Origin: Clostridiales bacterium | GTDB taxonomy: Bacteria > Bacillota > Clostridia > Christensenellales > Borkfalkiaceae | NCBI GenBank assembly: GCA_015069525.1 | Contig: SVIK01000004.1 | Coordinates: 1-25,984 of the forward strand | Direction of reading: 5' to 3' | Length of the DNA stretch: 25,984 bases | Part shown: one piece after another, positions 15,888-24,601 of the stretch | Position numbering within the stretch: position 1 is the stretch's first letter | How the letters are laid out: each line of letters starts with the position of its first letter | The notes under the pieces: model-generated | Databases searched by the model: none | Seen by the model: only the letters and a program-made list of their open reading frames with translations | What the model was told of the DNA's origin: nothing | Position numbers and translations under genes: made by a program

Positions 15888-15916
15888 TTGGCAATTTTTT
15901 ACTTTTATAGCATAAA
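15888..15916 (+). promoter_or_regulatory. Candidate sigma-A promoter of veg
   Basis: TTGGCA (15888-15893), a 17-nt spacer and CATAAA (15911-15916) make a plausible promoter with a weak -10. The start would be near 15923, about 22 nt before the chosen veg ATG. Confidence 0.45.
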
Positions 15917-15944
15917 ACCACGCAAAAGTGCGCATACTTTTTCT

Positions 15945-16184
15945 ATGATTAAACCGACAAAGAAGATATCCGACGTTAAACAAATGGTAAAAGACTGCTC
16001 TGCCCAACACGTTGCCGTCCGCGTAAACCTTGGCAGGAATAAAAGCGTGAGTTATCAAGGCGTGTTATCGGGGGTATACCCCGCGCTGTTTACCGTCAAA
16101 CCCGACGACGAGAATTTCCTTGGCAAAACGGCGTATTCCTATTCCGACGTGCTGTGCGGAAACGTAAAAATCAAGAAAATATAA
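15945..16184 (+). CDS. veg: Veg family protein
   Basis: The 79-residue product has the Veg pattern: an N-terminal helix (KKISDVKQMVKDC), VRVNLGRNKSV, a GVLSGVYPALFTVK core and a closing AYSYSDVLCG. Veg of B. subtilis (86 residues) stimulates biofilm gene expression; the mechanism is incompletely known. The ATG at 15945 gives the family length, although it has no clear ribosome binding site. A TTG at 15888 in the same frame is preceded by AAAGGAG at good spacing and would add 19 residues, but it would overlap the best promoter. The gene diverges from the sipL-like gene and ends at a two-way terminator facing uvrA. Confidence 0.88.
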   Translation: MIKPTKKISDVKQMVKDCSAQHVAVRVNLGRNKSVSYQGVLSGVYPALFTVKPDDENFLGKTAYSYSDVLCGNVKIKKI

Positions 16185-16217
16185 AAACGGAGTTTTCAAA
16201 AACTCCGTTTTTGTTTT
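16183..16217. terminator. Two-way terminator between veg and uvrA
   Basis: AAAACGGAGTT and AACTCCGTTTT pair to form a stem with flanking A and T runs on both sides, so it can end transcription from veg (plus) and from uvrA (minus). It overlaps the veg stop codon and reaches the uvrA stop. Confidence 0.88.
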
Positions 16218-19035
16218 AATCCAACACTTTTTTCAAGAACTGTCCCGTATAGCTGTTTTCCTTTTGTGCCACCTCTTCGGGCGTGCCCGTGCAAACGAGC
16301 GTCCCACCGCCGTCGCCCCCCTCAGGGCCTAAATCAATAATATAATCCGCCGTCTTAATCACGTCCAAATTATGTTCGATAACCAGCACGGTATTTCCGC
16401 CCTCTCGAAGTTTCGTTAAAATTTTAATCAGCTTTTCTACGTCGTAGCTATGAAGCCCCGTCGTCGGTTCGTCTAAGATATACAGCGTCTTGCCCGTCGA
16501 ACGGCGAGCAAGTTCGGTAGCGAGCTTCACCCGTTGCGCTTCCCCGCCCGAAAGCGTTGTCGAGCTTTGCCCCAGCTTGATATACCCAAGCCCCACGTCG
16601 TTGAGCGTCTTTATCTTATTATAGATATTGGGGATAGGTTGGAAGAATTCGCACGCTTCCTCCACCGTCATATCGAGTACGTCTGCTATGCTCTTGCCTT
16701 TATATTTCACTTCCAACGTTTCTCTATTATACCGTTTCCCACCGCACACCTCGCACGGCACGAAGATATCGGGCAAGAAATGCATTTCTATCTTGATAAT
16801 CCCGTCGCCAAAGCAATGCTCGCATCTGCCCCCCGATATATTAAAGGAAAAGCGTCCCGCTTTATAACCGCGCTCCTTTGCGTCAGGCGTCATCGAGAAC
16901 AAATCACGTATCAAATTGAATACGCCCGTATACGTAGCAGGGTTGCTTCTCGGCGTTCTGCCAATAGGCGATTGGTCGATATCGATTACCTTGTCAAAAT
17001 ACTCTATCCCCTGCATATCCGCGTATTTGCCAAGCGCGTGCTTCGCACCGTTAAGCGTATTGGCAAGCGTGGGATAAATAATCTCGTTTACAAGGCTCGA
17101 TTTCCCGCTCCCCGAAACGCCCGTCACGGCGGTAATCAAGCCTACGGGGATATCCACGTCGATATTCTTCAAATTGTTTTGTTGACAGCCCTTTACTCTC
17201 AGCCATTTATCGCTCGGCTTCGCGCGCACGCAAGGCACGTCAATCTTTCTTCTTCTCGCCAAATAATCGCCCGTAATCGAGTGCTTACAGTTGGCAATTT
17301 CCTCGGGCGTACCCGCACACACGACTTCACCTCCGTGTACCCCTGCCTTAGGCCCTATATCTACGATATAATCGGCGGAGCGCATCGTATCCTCGTCGTG
17401 TTCTACGACGATAAGCGTATTCCCCAAATCGCGCAATCCTTTCAAGGAGTTTAAAAGCTTTTCATTATCCCGTTGATGCAAACCGATGCTCGGCTCGTCC
17501 AAGATATAGAGCACCCCCGTGAGCGCACTCCCGATTTGCGTAGCCAAACGGATACGTTGGCTCTCCCCGCCCGACAGCGTGACCGCCGTCCGCGCAAGCG
17601 TCAAATAGTTGAGCCCCACGTTGCGCAAAAAGCCCAAACGGCTATTGATTTCTTTGATGATTGCGTCGGCTATCAAATGCTCCGTTTTCGTCAGCGTTTC
17701 TTTCAAACCGTCCATAAACGCACAAAGATTGTCCACCGACATCTCGCAAAGTTCCCAAATGTTTTTACCGCCCACGTGTACGGAAAGCGCTTCTTTTTTC
17801 AACCGCTTCCCTCCGCATCCGTCGCAAGGCGCGTTGCGCATTAAACGCTCGATATCGCTCTTTACCCCATCCGAAGTGGTGGTCGCATACCGTCTTTGCA
17901 AATTATTGACGTACCCTTCCCACGTCTTTTTAAAACTCCCTGAAAAGGAACGGGTATGATATTCCATATCCACGCGCTCGTCCGCGCCGTACATCAAAAT
18001 ATCGTATTTTTCTTTGGGCAGGTCCTTAACGGGCACGTCCAACGAAAAATCGTACGCCTTAGCTACGGCGGAAAGCTCCATCAATGCCATGGAATGAGAG
18101 CCCAAGTTCCAGCCCGTCACTTTCATCGCCCCTTCCCTAAGCGTTTTCGTCTTGTCGGGACAAATCAAATCGGGGTCTACGAACTGCTTAAACCCAAGCC
18201 CAGAACAGGTGGGGCATGCGCCGTACACCGTATTAAACGAGAATAATCTCGGCTCTATTTCCTCAATGGAAATTCCGCAATCAGGACAAGCGTAATTGAC
18301 GGAATACAACGTTTCTTCCCCCTCGTTATCAATAATAACGAGCCCGTCCGCAAGCTTTAACGCCGTTTCCAAACTATCCGTTAAACGCTTTTGTACGGTC
18401 GGTTTCACCACGAGCCTATCCACCACGACGGAAATGTTGTGCTTGATGTTTTTTTCCAGCTTGATTTCCTCTTGCAAATCGTACACGATTCCGTCTATCT
18501 TCACACGGGCGAACCCGCTCTTTTTATAACCGTTTAATTCTTTTACGTATTCCCCTTTTCTTCCGCGCACGACGGGGGCGTTGATTAAAATTTTACTCCC
18601 CTCGGGCAACGCCATTACTCTATCGCAAACCTCGTCCACCGTTTGACGGCGGATTTCCCGTCCGCACTTGGGACAATGCGGTACGCCGATGCGCGCAAAC
18701 AGCAAACGAAAATAATCGTACACCTCCGTCACCGTCCCCACCGTGGAACGGGGGTTGCGCGAGGTCGTTTTTTGGTCGATAGAAATAGCAGGCGAAAGCC
18801 CGTCGATACTCTCGACGTCAGGCTTTTCCATTTGCCCTAAAAATTGACGGGCGTAGGAAGATAAGCTCTCTACGTACCGTCTTTGCCCCTCGGCAAAAAT
18901 AGTATCGAAAGCAAGCGTACTTTTCCCGCTTCCCGAAAGCCCCGTAAATACCGTCAATTTGTTTCTCGGGATTTTCAAATCTATATTTTTTAAGTTGTTC
19001 TCTTTTGCACCTTTGATTACAATTTCTTCTTGCAT
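16216..19035 (-). CDS. uvrA: UvrABC excinuclease subunit A
   Basis: The 939-residue product matches UvrA length. It has two ABC ATPase halves: the first Walker A is GLSGSGKST near residue 32 and the second GVSGSGKSS. Both signature motifs (TLSGGESQRI and TLSGGEAQRV) and LDEP Walker B motifs are intact. The zinc module CPDCG...CPTCSGLG and the second finger CEHCFGDG...CEVCGGKRY are present. UvrA finds bulky DNA lesions and loads UvrB. AAGGA lies about 8 nt before the ATG. It follows uvrB by 107 nt in the same direction, so the two are probably one repair operon. Confidence 0.98.
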   Translation of the reverse strand: MQEEIVIKGAKENNLKNIDLKIPRNKLTVFTGLSGSGKSTLAFDTIFAEGQRRYVESLSSYARQFLGQMEKPDVESIDGLSPAISIDQKTTSRNPRSTVGTVTEVYDYFRLLFARIGVPHCPKCGREIRRQTVDEVCDRVMALPEGSKILINAPVVRGRKGEYVKELNGYKKSGFARVKIDGIVYDLQEEIKLEKNIKHNISVVVDRLVVKPTVQKRLTDSLETALKLADGLVIIDNEGEETLYSVNYACPDCGISIEEIEPRLFSFNTVYGACPTCSGLGFKQFVDPDLICPDKTKTLREGAMKVTGWNLGSHSMALMELSAVAKAYDFSLDVPVKDLPKEKYDILMYGADERVDMEYHTRSFSGSFKKTWEGYVNNLQRRYATTTSDGVKSDIERLMRNAPCDGCGGKRLKKEALSVHVGGKNIWELCEMSVDNLCAFMDGLKETLTKTEHLIADAIIKEINSRLGFLRNVGLNYLTLARTAVTLSGGESQRIRLATQIGSALTGVLYILDEPSIGLHQRDNEKLLNSLKGLRDLGNTLIVVEHDEDTMRSADYIVDIGPKAGVHGGEVVCAGTPEEIANCKHSITGDYLARRRKIDVPCVRAKPSDKWLRVKGCQQNNLKNIDVDIPVGLITAVTGVSGSGKSSLVNEIIYPTLANTLNGAKHALGKYADMQGIEYFDKVIDIDQSPIGRTPRSNPATYTGVFNLIRDLFSMTPDAKERGYKAGRFSFNISGGRCEHCFGDGIIKIEMHFLPDIFVPCEVCGGKRYNRETLEVKYKGKSIADVLDMTVEEACEFFQPIPNIYNKIKTLNDVGLGYIKLGQSSTTLSGGEAQRVKLATELARRSTGKTLYILDEPTTGLHSYDVEKLIKILTKLREGGNTVLVIEHNLDVIKTADYIIDLGPEGGDGGGTLVCTGTPEEVAQKENSYTGQFLKKVLD

Positions 19036-19142
19036 ATTATTGTCCTTAATGCTTTGTCCTTCGGTCGTAATTTACCTTTATTGTGAACGATAACGTTATT
19101 TCCAAATGCTTATGAAAGATAGAACGACTTGCCAGCGTTGGC

Positions 19143-21101
<1,959 letters not shown>

Positions 21102-21120
21102 ACTTCCTTTCCCGTTTTCA

Positions 21121-21132
21121 AAACATTTGTTT
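21121..21132 (-). promoter_or_regulatory. Candidate LexA (SOS) box at the uvrB start
   Basis: On the minus strand AAAC-AAAT-GTTT lies directly after the -10 of the uvrB promoter. With flanks it fits about 11 of 14 positions of the Firmicutes box CGAACRNRYGTTYC. uvrB is an SOS gene in many bacteria. A LexA protein bound here would block the transcription start. Confidence 0.5.
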
Positions 21133-21134
21133 AC

Positions 21135-21163
21135 ATTATAACATTTCTTTTGCAAAATGTAAA
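21135..21163 (-). promoter_or_regulatory. Sigma-A promoter of uvrB
   Basis: On the minus strand TTTACA (21163-21158), a 17-nt spacer and TATAAT (21140-21135) form a near-consensus promoter. A 9-bp inverted repeat (GTTTACATT 21129-21137 and AATGTAAAC 21156-21164) covers both the -35 and -10 and could be part of an operator. Confidence 0.82.
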
Positions 21164-21191
21164 CTGCTTATGCGTAATTTTTTTAGCTAAG

Positions 21192-21548
21192 CTAAAAAAT
21201 ACGTTTTAACAAATACCCGACGAGGAAAGCTATCACCGCGGAAAAGACCGCCCAACCGATTTTCACGGCAAAATCCCGTTTTTGTTGCAGGGAGCAACGC
21301 TTGTACGCATAACCGTTTGCGTGTAGAGAAATCACGTACATTTTCTCCCCTTTTCTTTCGGAAGAAAGGAGCTCGAAATAATCGTCCAGCGCAAGCGCGC
21401 TTAAAATCTTATCCAAGCTTTCTTCCGTCAATTTCTTTTTCACGGGCAACATCGCAAGCAGTTCCGCAGGGGATACCAAACACACGCCTTTCCCCACGCA
21501 AAGGGTGTATACGGCGTTCATTACGTCATTTTCTCGCTTATTTAACAT
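21192..21548 (-). CDS. Unknown 118-residue protein with C-terminal membrane anchor
   Basis: The N-terminal 75 or so residues are helical with a possible winged-helix pattern (MLNKRENDVMNAVYTLC, then LVSPAELLAMLPVKKKLTEE, LDKILSALALDDYFELL, then a KGEKMYVISL strand). The last 25 residues form one transmembrane helix (IGWAVFSAVIAFLVGYLL) with a basic end. This suggests a tail-anchored cytoplasmic domain. Proteins of this layout seem common in Clostridia, but no function is known to me. A GGGGTGG lies just upstream of the ATG. It is upstream of uvrB, which has its own promoter. Confidence 0.8.
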   Translation of the reverse strand: MLNKRENDVMNAVYTLCVGKGVCLVSPAELLAMLPVKKKLTEESLDKILSALALDDYFELLSSERKGEKMYVISLHANGYAYKRCSLQQKRDFAVKIGWAVFSAVIAFLVGYLLKRIF

Positions 21549-21726
21549 GTTTCCACCCCATTTTTATCGTTCGTCGCATACATACCCCGTTCATTTTTGA
21601 AAATATACTGCTTTTCTTTGTCAGTATCCGCAAATAACGAGTGGTTTATGCAGTCACAAAGATTGGTTTTTTTCTCTTTTAATTATCAAAAAAATGGCTC
21701 TAACACTATCTTTTTGGAAAAATATG

Positions 21727-21735
21727 TGCTATAAT
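21727..21735 (+). promoter_or_regulatory. Extended -10 promoter of the phospholipase-UMF1 pair
   Basis: TGC-TATAAT is a perfect extended -10 element. No good -35 hexamer lies at 17-18 nt upstream, as is common for extended -10 promoters. The start would be near 21742, about 32 nt before the ATG at 21774. The rest of the gap 21549-21726 shows no further clear signal. Confidence 0.65.
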
Positions 21736-21773
21736 GTAGATAATAAATGCAAATATTACAATAAGGAAACGTT

Positions 21774-22619
21774 ATGCCTGCCCTGTATTCTCATTACCGC
21801 TTTGGCGAGGAAGTCCTCAAAAATCTGCCCGATTGCTTTTCTGCACACGTAGAAAACTATCCCCAAGCTTTTGCGCTCGGTACACAAGGCCCTGATATTT
21901 TGTTCTATCATCGCCCCATGAATAAAAACGAAATCCGTAGCTTTGGCACGCATTTGCATGCGCTCCCTGCCGAGGGTTTTTATTTGGATATGGGCACGAT
22001 GCTGTTGGAAAATAGCAAGGGCGAATCCGCCGAACAGATTTTGCAAGACAACGGCGCGTTTTCGGCGTATATTTTGGGATTTTTGTGCCACTTCTTTTTG
22101 GACGTCGCTTGTCATAAGTATATCGACGATAACTCCTCGGACAAACTCACGCATGGAAAAATCGAATCGGAATTCGATAAGTTCCTCTTAAAGAAGGACG
22201 GAAAACCGATTAGAGGCTATAACACGGCAACGCCGATAAAGGACGAAAACGGCACGAAGGAAGCTTGTTCCAAGGCGTTAAACGTTCCGCAAGAGAATAT
22301 CGCGCGCTCCATAAAGAGCATGCGAAAACTCAACGGTTGGTTTTCTAAGAAATGCGAGCCGTTCCATGCGTTTGCGCATTTCGTATTGAAAATAGCGGGC
22401 ATGGAAAGAAAGTTCGGGGATATGTTCATACATAAAAAGGACGACCCGCTTTGCGAGGAAATCAACCAAGTGTTGTTTGGAAAATTCGAAAGCGCTATTT
22501 CGATAGCGACGGCGCAAATCAACGAATATTTTTCCAACCTTTCCACCCTTTTGCAAAAACGTCAACTTGACGAAATTTTCCGTTATAATTATAGCGGTAT
22601 TAAAATTACGGAGGAATAA
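21774..22619 (+). CDS. Zinc-dependent phospholipase C-like protein
   Basis: The 281-residue product carries the pattern of the zinc-dependent phospholipase C fold (PF00882): H7 near the N-terminus, GTQGPDILFYHRP (Asp41, His46), H60, GFLCHFFLDVACHKYID (His106, Asp110, His114) and THGKIESEFD (His127, Glu131). These residues can bind a zinc cluster. No signal peptide is present, so unlike secreted clostridial alpha-toxin it probably acts inside the cell, and the substrate is unknown. AAGGAA lies about 7 nt before the ATG. The UMF1 transporter gene follows after 6 nt, so they form one operon. Confidence 0.85.
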   Translation: MPALYSHYRFGEEVLKNLPDCFSAHVENYPQAFALGTQGPDILFYHRPMNKNEIRSFGTHLHALPAEGFYLDMGTMLLENSKGESAEQILQDNGAFSAYILGFLCHFFLDVACHKYIDDNSSDKLTHGKIESEFDKFLLKKDGKPIRGYNTATPIKDENGTKEACSKALNVPQENIARSIKSMRKLNGWFSKKCEPFHAFAHFVLKIAGMERKFGDMFIHKKDDPLCEEINQVLFGKFESAISIATAQINEYFSNLSTLLQKRQLDEIFRYNYSGIKITEE

Positions 22620-22625
22620 ACTCTC

Positions 22626-23981
22626 ATGGAAGAAACCAAAACGCAGGTAGCCGAACAAAAAGGCTTTACCAAAAAGGAAAAGAGCTGGATACTCTACGAC
22701 GTAGCGAACTCCGCATACGTAATGCTCGCCACGGCGCTTTTATCCCTCTACTTCAATTATCTTTCCCCCTCTGGCAACCTCTCGTCCGTTTGGGGCTTGA
22801 CAAACGTTATCGTCACGATAATTGCCGTCGTCCTTTGCCCTATCCTCGGTACGTATGCTGATTTCAGTAAAAAACGTGGTATCTTTATGATGTTTGCCTT
22901 GATAGGCATATGCTCTTGCGGGTTGCTCTCGCTCTTCTCGTTCATTTCTAAATTTACGATTGCGGGCATCCTTTTCCTTATCGTATATATCATTACGGAA
23001 GTGGGCTTTGCTTCGGCAAACGTGTTCTACGATTCCATGCTTAACGATATCACGACGGACGAAAAAATGCACAAAGTCTCCGCAAACGGTTTCGCTTGGG
23101 GATATATTTGTAGCTGTATTCCCTTCGCCCTTTGCCTTGGCGCATACGTGCTTGGGAATATGGTAAAAGGGTTCGAGTGGTTCCAAGGGCCCGCCTTTTC
23201 CGTCGGCTGTTTGATTACGGCGGTTTGGTGGCTTGTCTTCACCCTTCCCTTGCTTAAAAATTATAAACAAACCAACTTCATGCCCCGTCCTGAAAAGCCT
23301 ATACGCGCTACGTTTAGCCGTCTTGGCTCCCTTTTCAAGGAATTCAAAAAGAATAAGAAAGCGCTTTTGTTCTTGGTGGCGTTCTTCTTCTATATCGACG
23401 GCGTGCATACCATTATTAAAATGGCAACGGCATTGGGCACGGACTTGGGCTTTGACCAAGTAAAACTCGTTATCATGTTATTCGTCACGCAATTCGTAGC
23501 CTTCCCTTGCGCACTTATCTTTGGTAAGCTTTCCGCGAAGGTCGCGTGCGAAAAGTTGCTTCTCGTAGCGATTATCGCCTACACGGCTATCGGTGTTTTC
23601 GCCGTATTCCTCACGCAAGAATGGCAATGCTGGATTCTCGTTGTATCCGTAGGTATGTTCCAAGGCGGTGTACAAGCGATGTCCCGTTCCTACTTTACCA
23701 AGCTCGTCCCTGCGGACAAAACGGGCGAATTCTTCGGTATCTACGATATCTTCGGCAAGAGCGCAGCTATCCTTGGTCTTGGCTTGACCAGCCTTTTGGG
23801 GATATTCTTCCCCCTCTCCAACTCCACGTGGATTAACATCAGCTTAATCCCGTTGCCCGTACTGTTTGCGATTGGTTTAGGCTTGTTCTTGCTTGCAAGA
23901 AAGAAAGCGCCTATGGAAGGCACGTCCGCTTACACGGAAGCGATGTCCAACCCCGCGGAAACGATAGAAACGGTCGAATAA
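22626..23981 (+). CDS. MFS transporter, UMF1 (Atg22-like) family
   Basis: The 451-residue product has about twelve hydrophobic segments and the UMF1 features: an N-terminal SWILYDVANSAYVMLATALL, then GTYADFSKKRG between helices 2 and 3, FYDSMLNDIT, a central loop (about 215-245) and a C-terminal GGVQAMSRSYFTKLVPADKTGEFFGIYDIFGKSA. Distant relatives (Atg22) export amino acids from the yeast vacuole, and the substrate here is unknown. Its GGAGG ribosome binding site overlaps the end of the phospholipase gene, supporting coupled expression. A strong terminator follows the stop. Confidence 0.92.
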   Translation: MEETKTQVAEQKGFTKKEKSWILYDVANSAYVMLATALLSLYFNYLSPSGNLSSVWGLTNVIVTIIAVVLCPILGTYADFSKKRGIFMMFALIGICSCGLLSLFSFISKFTIAGILFLIVYIITEVGFASANVFYDSMLNDITTDEKMHKVSANGFAWGYICSCIPFALCLGAYVLGNMVKGFEWFQGPAFSVGCLITAVWWLVFTLPLLKNYKQTNFMPRPEKPIRATFSRLGSLFKEFKKNKKALLFLVAFFFYIDGVHTIIKMATALGTDLGFDQVKLVIMLFVTQFVAFPCALIFGKLSAKVACEKLLLVAIIAYTAIGVFAVFLTQEWQCWILVVSVGMFQGGVQAMSRSYFTKLVPADKTGEFFGIYDIFGKSAAILGLGLTSLLGIFFPLSNSTWINISLIPLPVLFAIGLGLFLLARKKAPMEGTSAYTEAMSNPAETIETVE

Positions 23982-23997
23982 TTATCTATTTAAAAGC

Positions 23998-24029
23998 AAA
24001 ACCGCTTGGCGTATCGCCAAGCGGTTTTT
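23998..24029. terminator. Strong terminator after the UMF1 gene
   Basis: AAAACCGCTTGGCG and CGCCAAGCGGTTTT form a perfect 14-bp stem with a TAT loop, followed by T-rich sequence. On the minus strand it also works after the 77-residue gene ending at 24050. Confidence 0.93.
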
Positions 24030-24049
24030 GGTTTTGTTCTCACGTAGCC

Positions 24050-24283
24050 TTAAATTTTTCTTTGATACATTTCTTTGGCTATTTTGTAAAAATATTCTCG
24101 TTTTTCCACGTAATCCTTATATAATGGCTGTTGTTTTTCGTTCAACGAATCCACCAAATCGTTTTCCGCTATCCACATTTGGCTTTGCGCCACTCTAAAT
24201 TCATAGTCTAAATCATCGCGGATTTTTTCCGCGATTGCCCCCATAACTTGTCCTACTTCATCATTTGTAATTTTCTTTTTCAT
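24050..24283 (-). CDS. Unknown 77-residue helical protein behind a structured leader
   Basis: The product is charged and almost wholly helical (for example VGQVMGAIAEKIRDDLDYEF and YVEKREYFYKIAKEMYQ), with no membrane segment or signal peptide. A perfect AGGAGG lies 5 nt before the ATG at 24283, so that start is preferred over a TTG at 24358 that would read through a terminator. The gene sits only about 12 nt after a terminator hairpin and about 220 nt after a promoter, so it would be made only when the terminator is bypassed. It shares a bidirectional terminator with the UMF1 gene. The family is not recognised. Confidence 0.78.
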   Translation of the reverse strand: MKKKITNDEVGQVMGAIAEKIRDDLDYEFRVAQSQMWIAENDLVDSLNEKQQPLYKDYVEKREYFYKIAKEMYQRKI

Positions 24284-24295
24284 AAATCCTCCTAA

Positions 24296-24328
24296 AATAA
24301 AAAAGTGCGCCAACCGAAGCCGACGCAC
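24296..24328 (-). terminator. UUCG-tetraloop terminator before the 77-residue gene
   Basis: On the minus strand GTGCGTCGGC, loop TTCG and GTTGGCGCAC form a stem of about 10 pairs (three wobble), closed by C(UUCG)G, followed by TTTTTT. The AGGAGG of the next gene begins just after the T-run. This is the layout of an attenuator or the end of a discrete small RNA. Confidence 0.85.
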
Positions 24329-24351
24329 AAAAACGCAGACTCGATTGTCGC

Positions 24352-24420
24352 TCAACAAACCTTACGCAAAATGGTGTAACCACAATAGCACAAGTAGAAT
24401 CTGCATTTTATCAAATTCAT
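24352..24420 (-). CDS. Possible 22-residue Cys-rich leader peptide (speculative)
   Basis: The ATG at 24420 overlaps the stop of the 9-codon ORF just upstream (ATGA). The peptide has four cysteines (positions 6, 11, 13 and 22) and ends in LRKVC. Its coding sequence covers the 3' half of the long hairpin, so translation would unfold that half. There is no separate ribosome binding site, and chance cannot be excluded. Confidence 0.2.
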   Translation of the reverse strand: MNLIKCRFYLCYCGYTILRKVC

Positions 24421-24446
24421 AGTACTATTGTGGCAAAAAAAGACAT
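24417..24446 (-). CDS. Possible 9-residue leader peptide (speculative)
   Basis: MSFFATIVL starts at the ATG at 24446, with AAGGGA 5 nt upstream. Both the ribosome binding site and the start codon lie in the unpaired 34-nt bulge of the predicted RNA, so they would be exposed. The stop overlaps the next start. It could be the sensor of a ribosome-stalling attenuator, but this is inference. Confidence 0.3.
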   Translation of the reverse strand: MSFFATIVL

Positions 24447-24509
24447 AATTATCCCTTAAAAAGAAAATTACACCATAATTTGCGTTTATTCAGTTTGTTG
24501 AGCATAATT

Positions 24510-24538
24510 AGTATAACACATATCGACAGTTTTTTCAA
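24510..24538 (-). promoter_or_regulatory. Sigma-A promoter of the structured RNA and 77-residue gene
   Basis: On the minus strand TTGAAA (24538-24533), a 17-nt spacer and TATACT (24515-24510) form a near-consensus promoter. Seven nt after the -10 is position 24503, the first base of the long inverted repeat, so the transcript would begin with its own paired 5' end. Confidence 0.75.
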
Positions 24539-24565
24539 GTATTTATAAATATTTTTTATTATTAT

Positions 24566-24595
24566 AAAAGAAAAAGCAGAGAAAACTCTGCTTTT
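24566..24595 (-). terminator. Intrinsic terminator after dnaJ
   Basis: On the minus strand AAAAGCAGAG, a TTTT loop and CTCTGCTTTT form a 10-bp stem followed by T-rich sequence. It lies 7 nt after the dnaJ stop. Its stem is nearly the same as that of the terminator at 12262-12288. The sequence between here and the promoter at 24538 is AT-rich without other signals. Confidence 0.88.
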
Positions 24596-24601
24596 CGTCT
24601 T

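Larger units (their letters stand above)
24296..24503 (-). ncRNA. Candidate structured leader or small RNA of about 205 nt
   Basis: The RNA predicted from the promoter at 24510-24538 starts at or near 24503 and ends at the terminator near 24298. It can fold into one long interrupted hairpin. The paired segments are 24493-24503 with 24350-24360 (11 bp), 24479-24485 with 24364-24370 (7 bp), 24468-24476 with 24371-24379 (9 bp), 24425-24433 with 24380-24388 (9 bp) and 24412-24418 with 24397-24403 (7 bp, one wobble). A 34-nt single-stranded bulge (24434-24467) lies on the 5' side with nothing opposite it. The arms on the 3' side run without gap through two stems. No known riboswitch or RNA family is recognised. 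A 6S-like RNA was considered but the bulge is one-sided. Two tiny ORFs lie inside. Confidence 0.65.

Noticed and set aside
19085..19100. SOS box before uvrA
   Set aside because: The palindrome ATAACGTTAT and nearby GAAC/GTTC words do not have the 4-nt spacing of a LexA site.
21179..21199. AT-rich palindrome as terminator of the 118-residue gene
   Set aside because: TTTTTTAGCT-A-AGCTAAAAAA is followed by A-rich rather than T-rich sequence on the minus strand and is mostly A-T pairs, so it is too weak.
24350..24503. Miniature inverted-repeat transposon (MITE)
   Set aside because: The repeat has outer arms of 11 bp, but no clear target duplication flanks it, and the promoter and terminator fit the hairpin ends exactly. 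It remains an alternative until genome copies are counted.
24296..24503. 6S RNA
   Set aside because: Length and hairpin form are similar, but the large bulge has nothing on the opposite strand, the stems are AT-rich, and a separate terminator and ribosome binding site follow.
24296..24503. Retron msr-msd
   Set aside because: No reverse transcriptase gene lies in the neighbourhood, and the following small protein does not resemble one.
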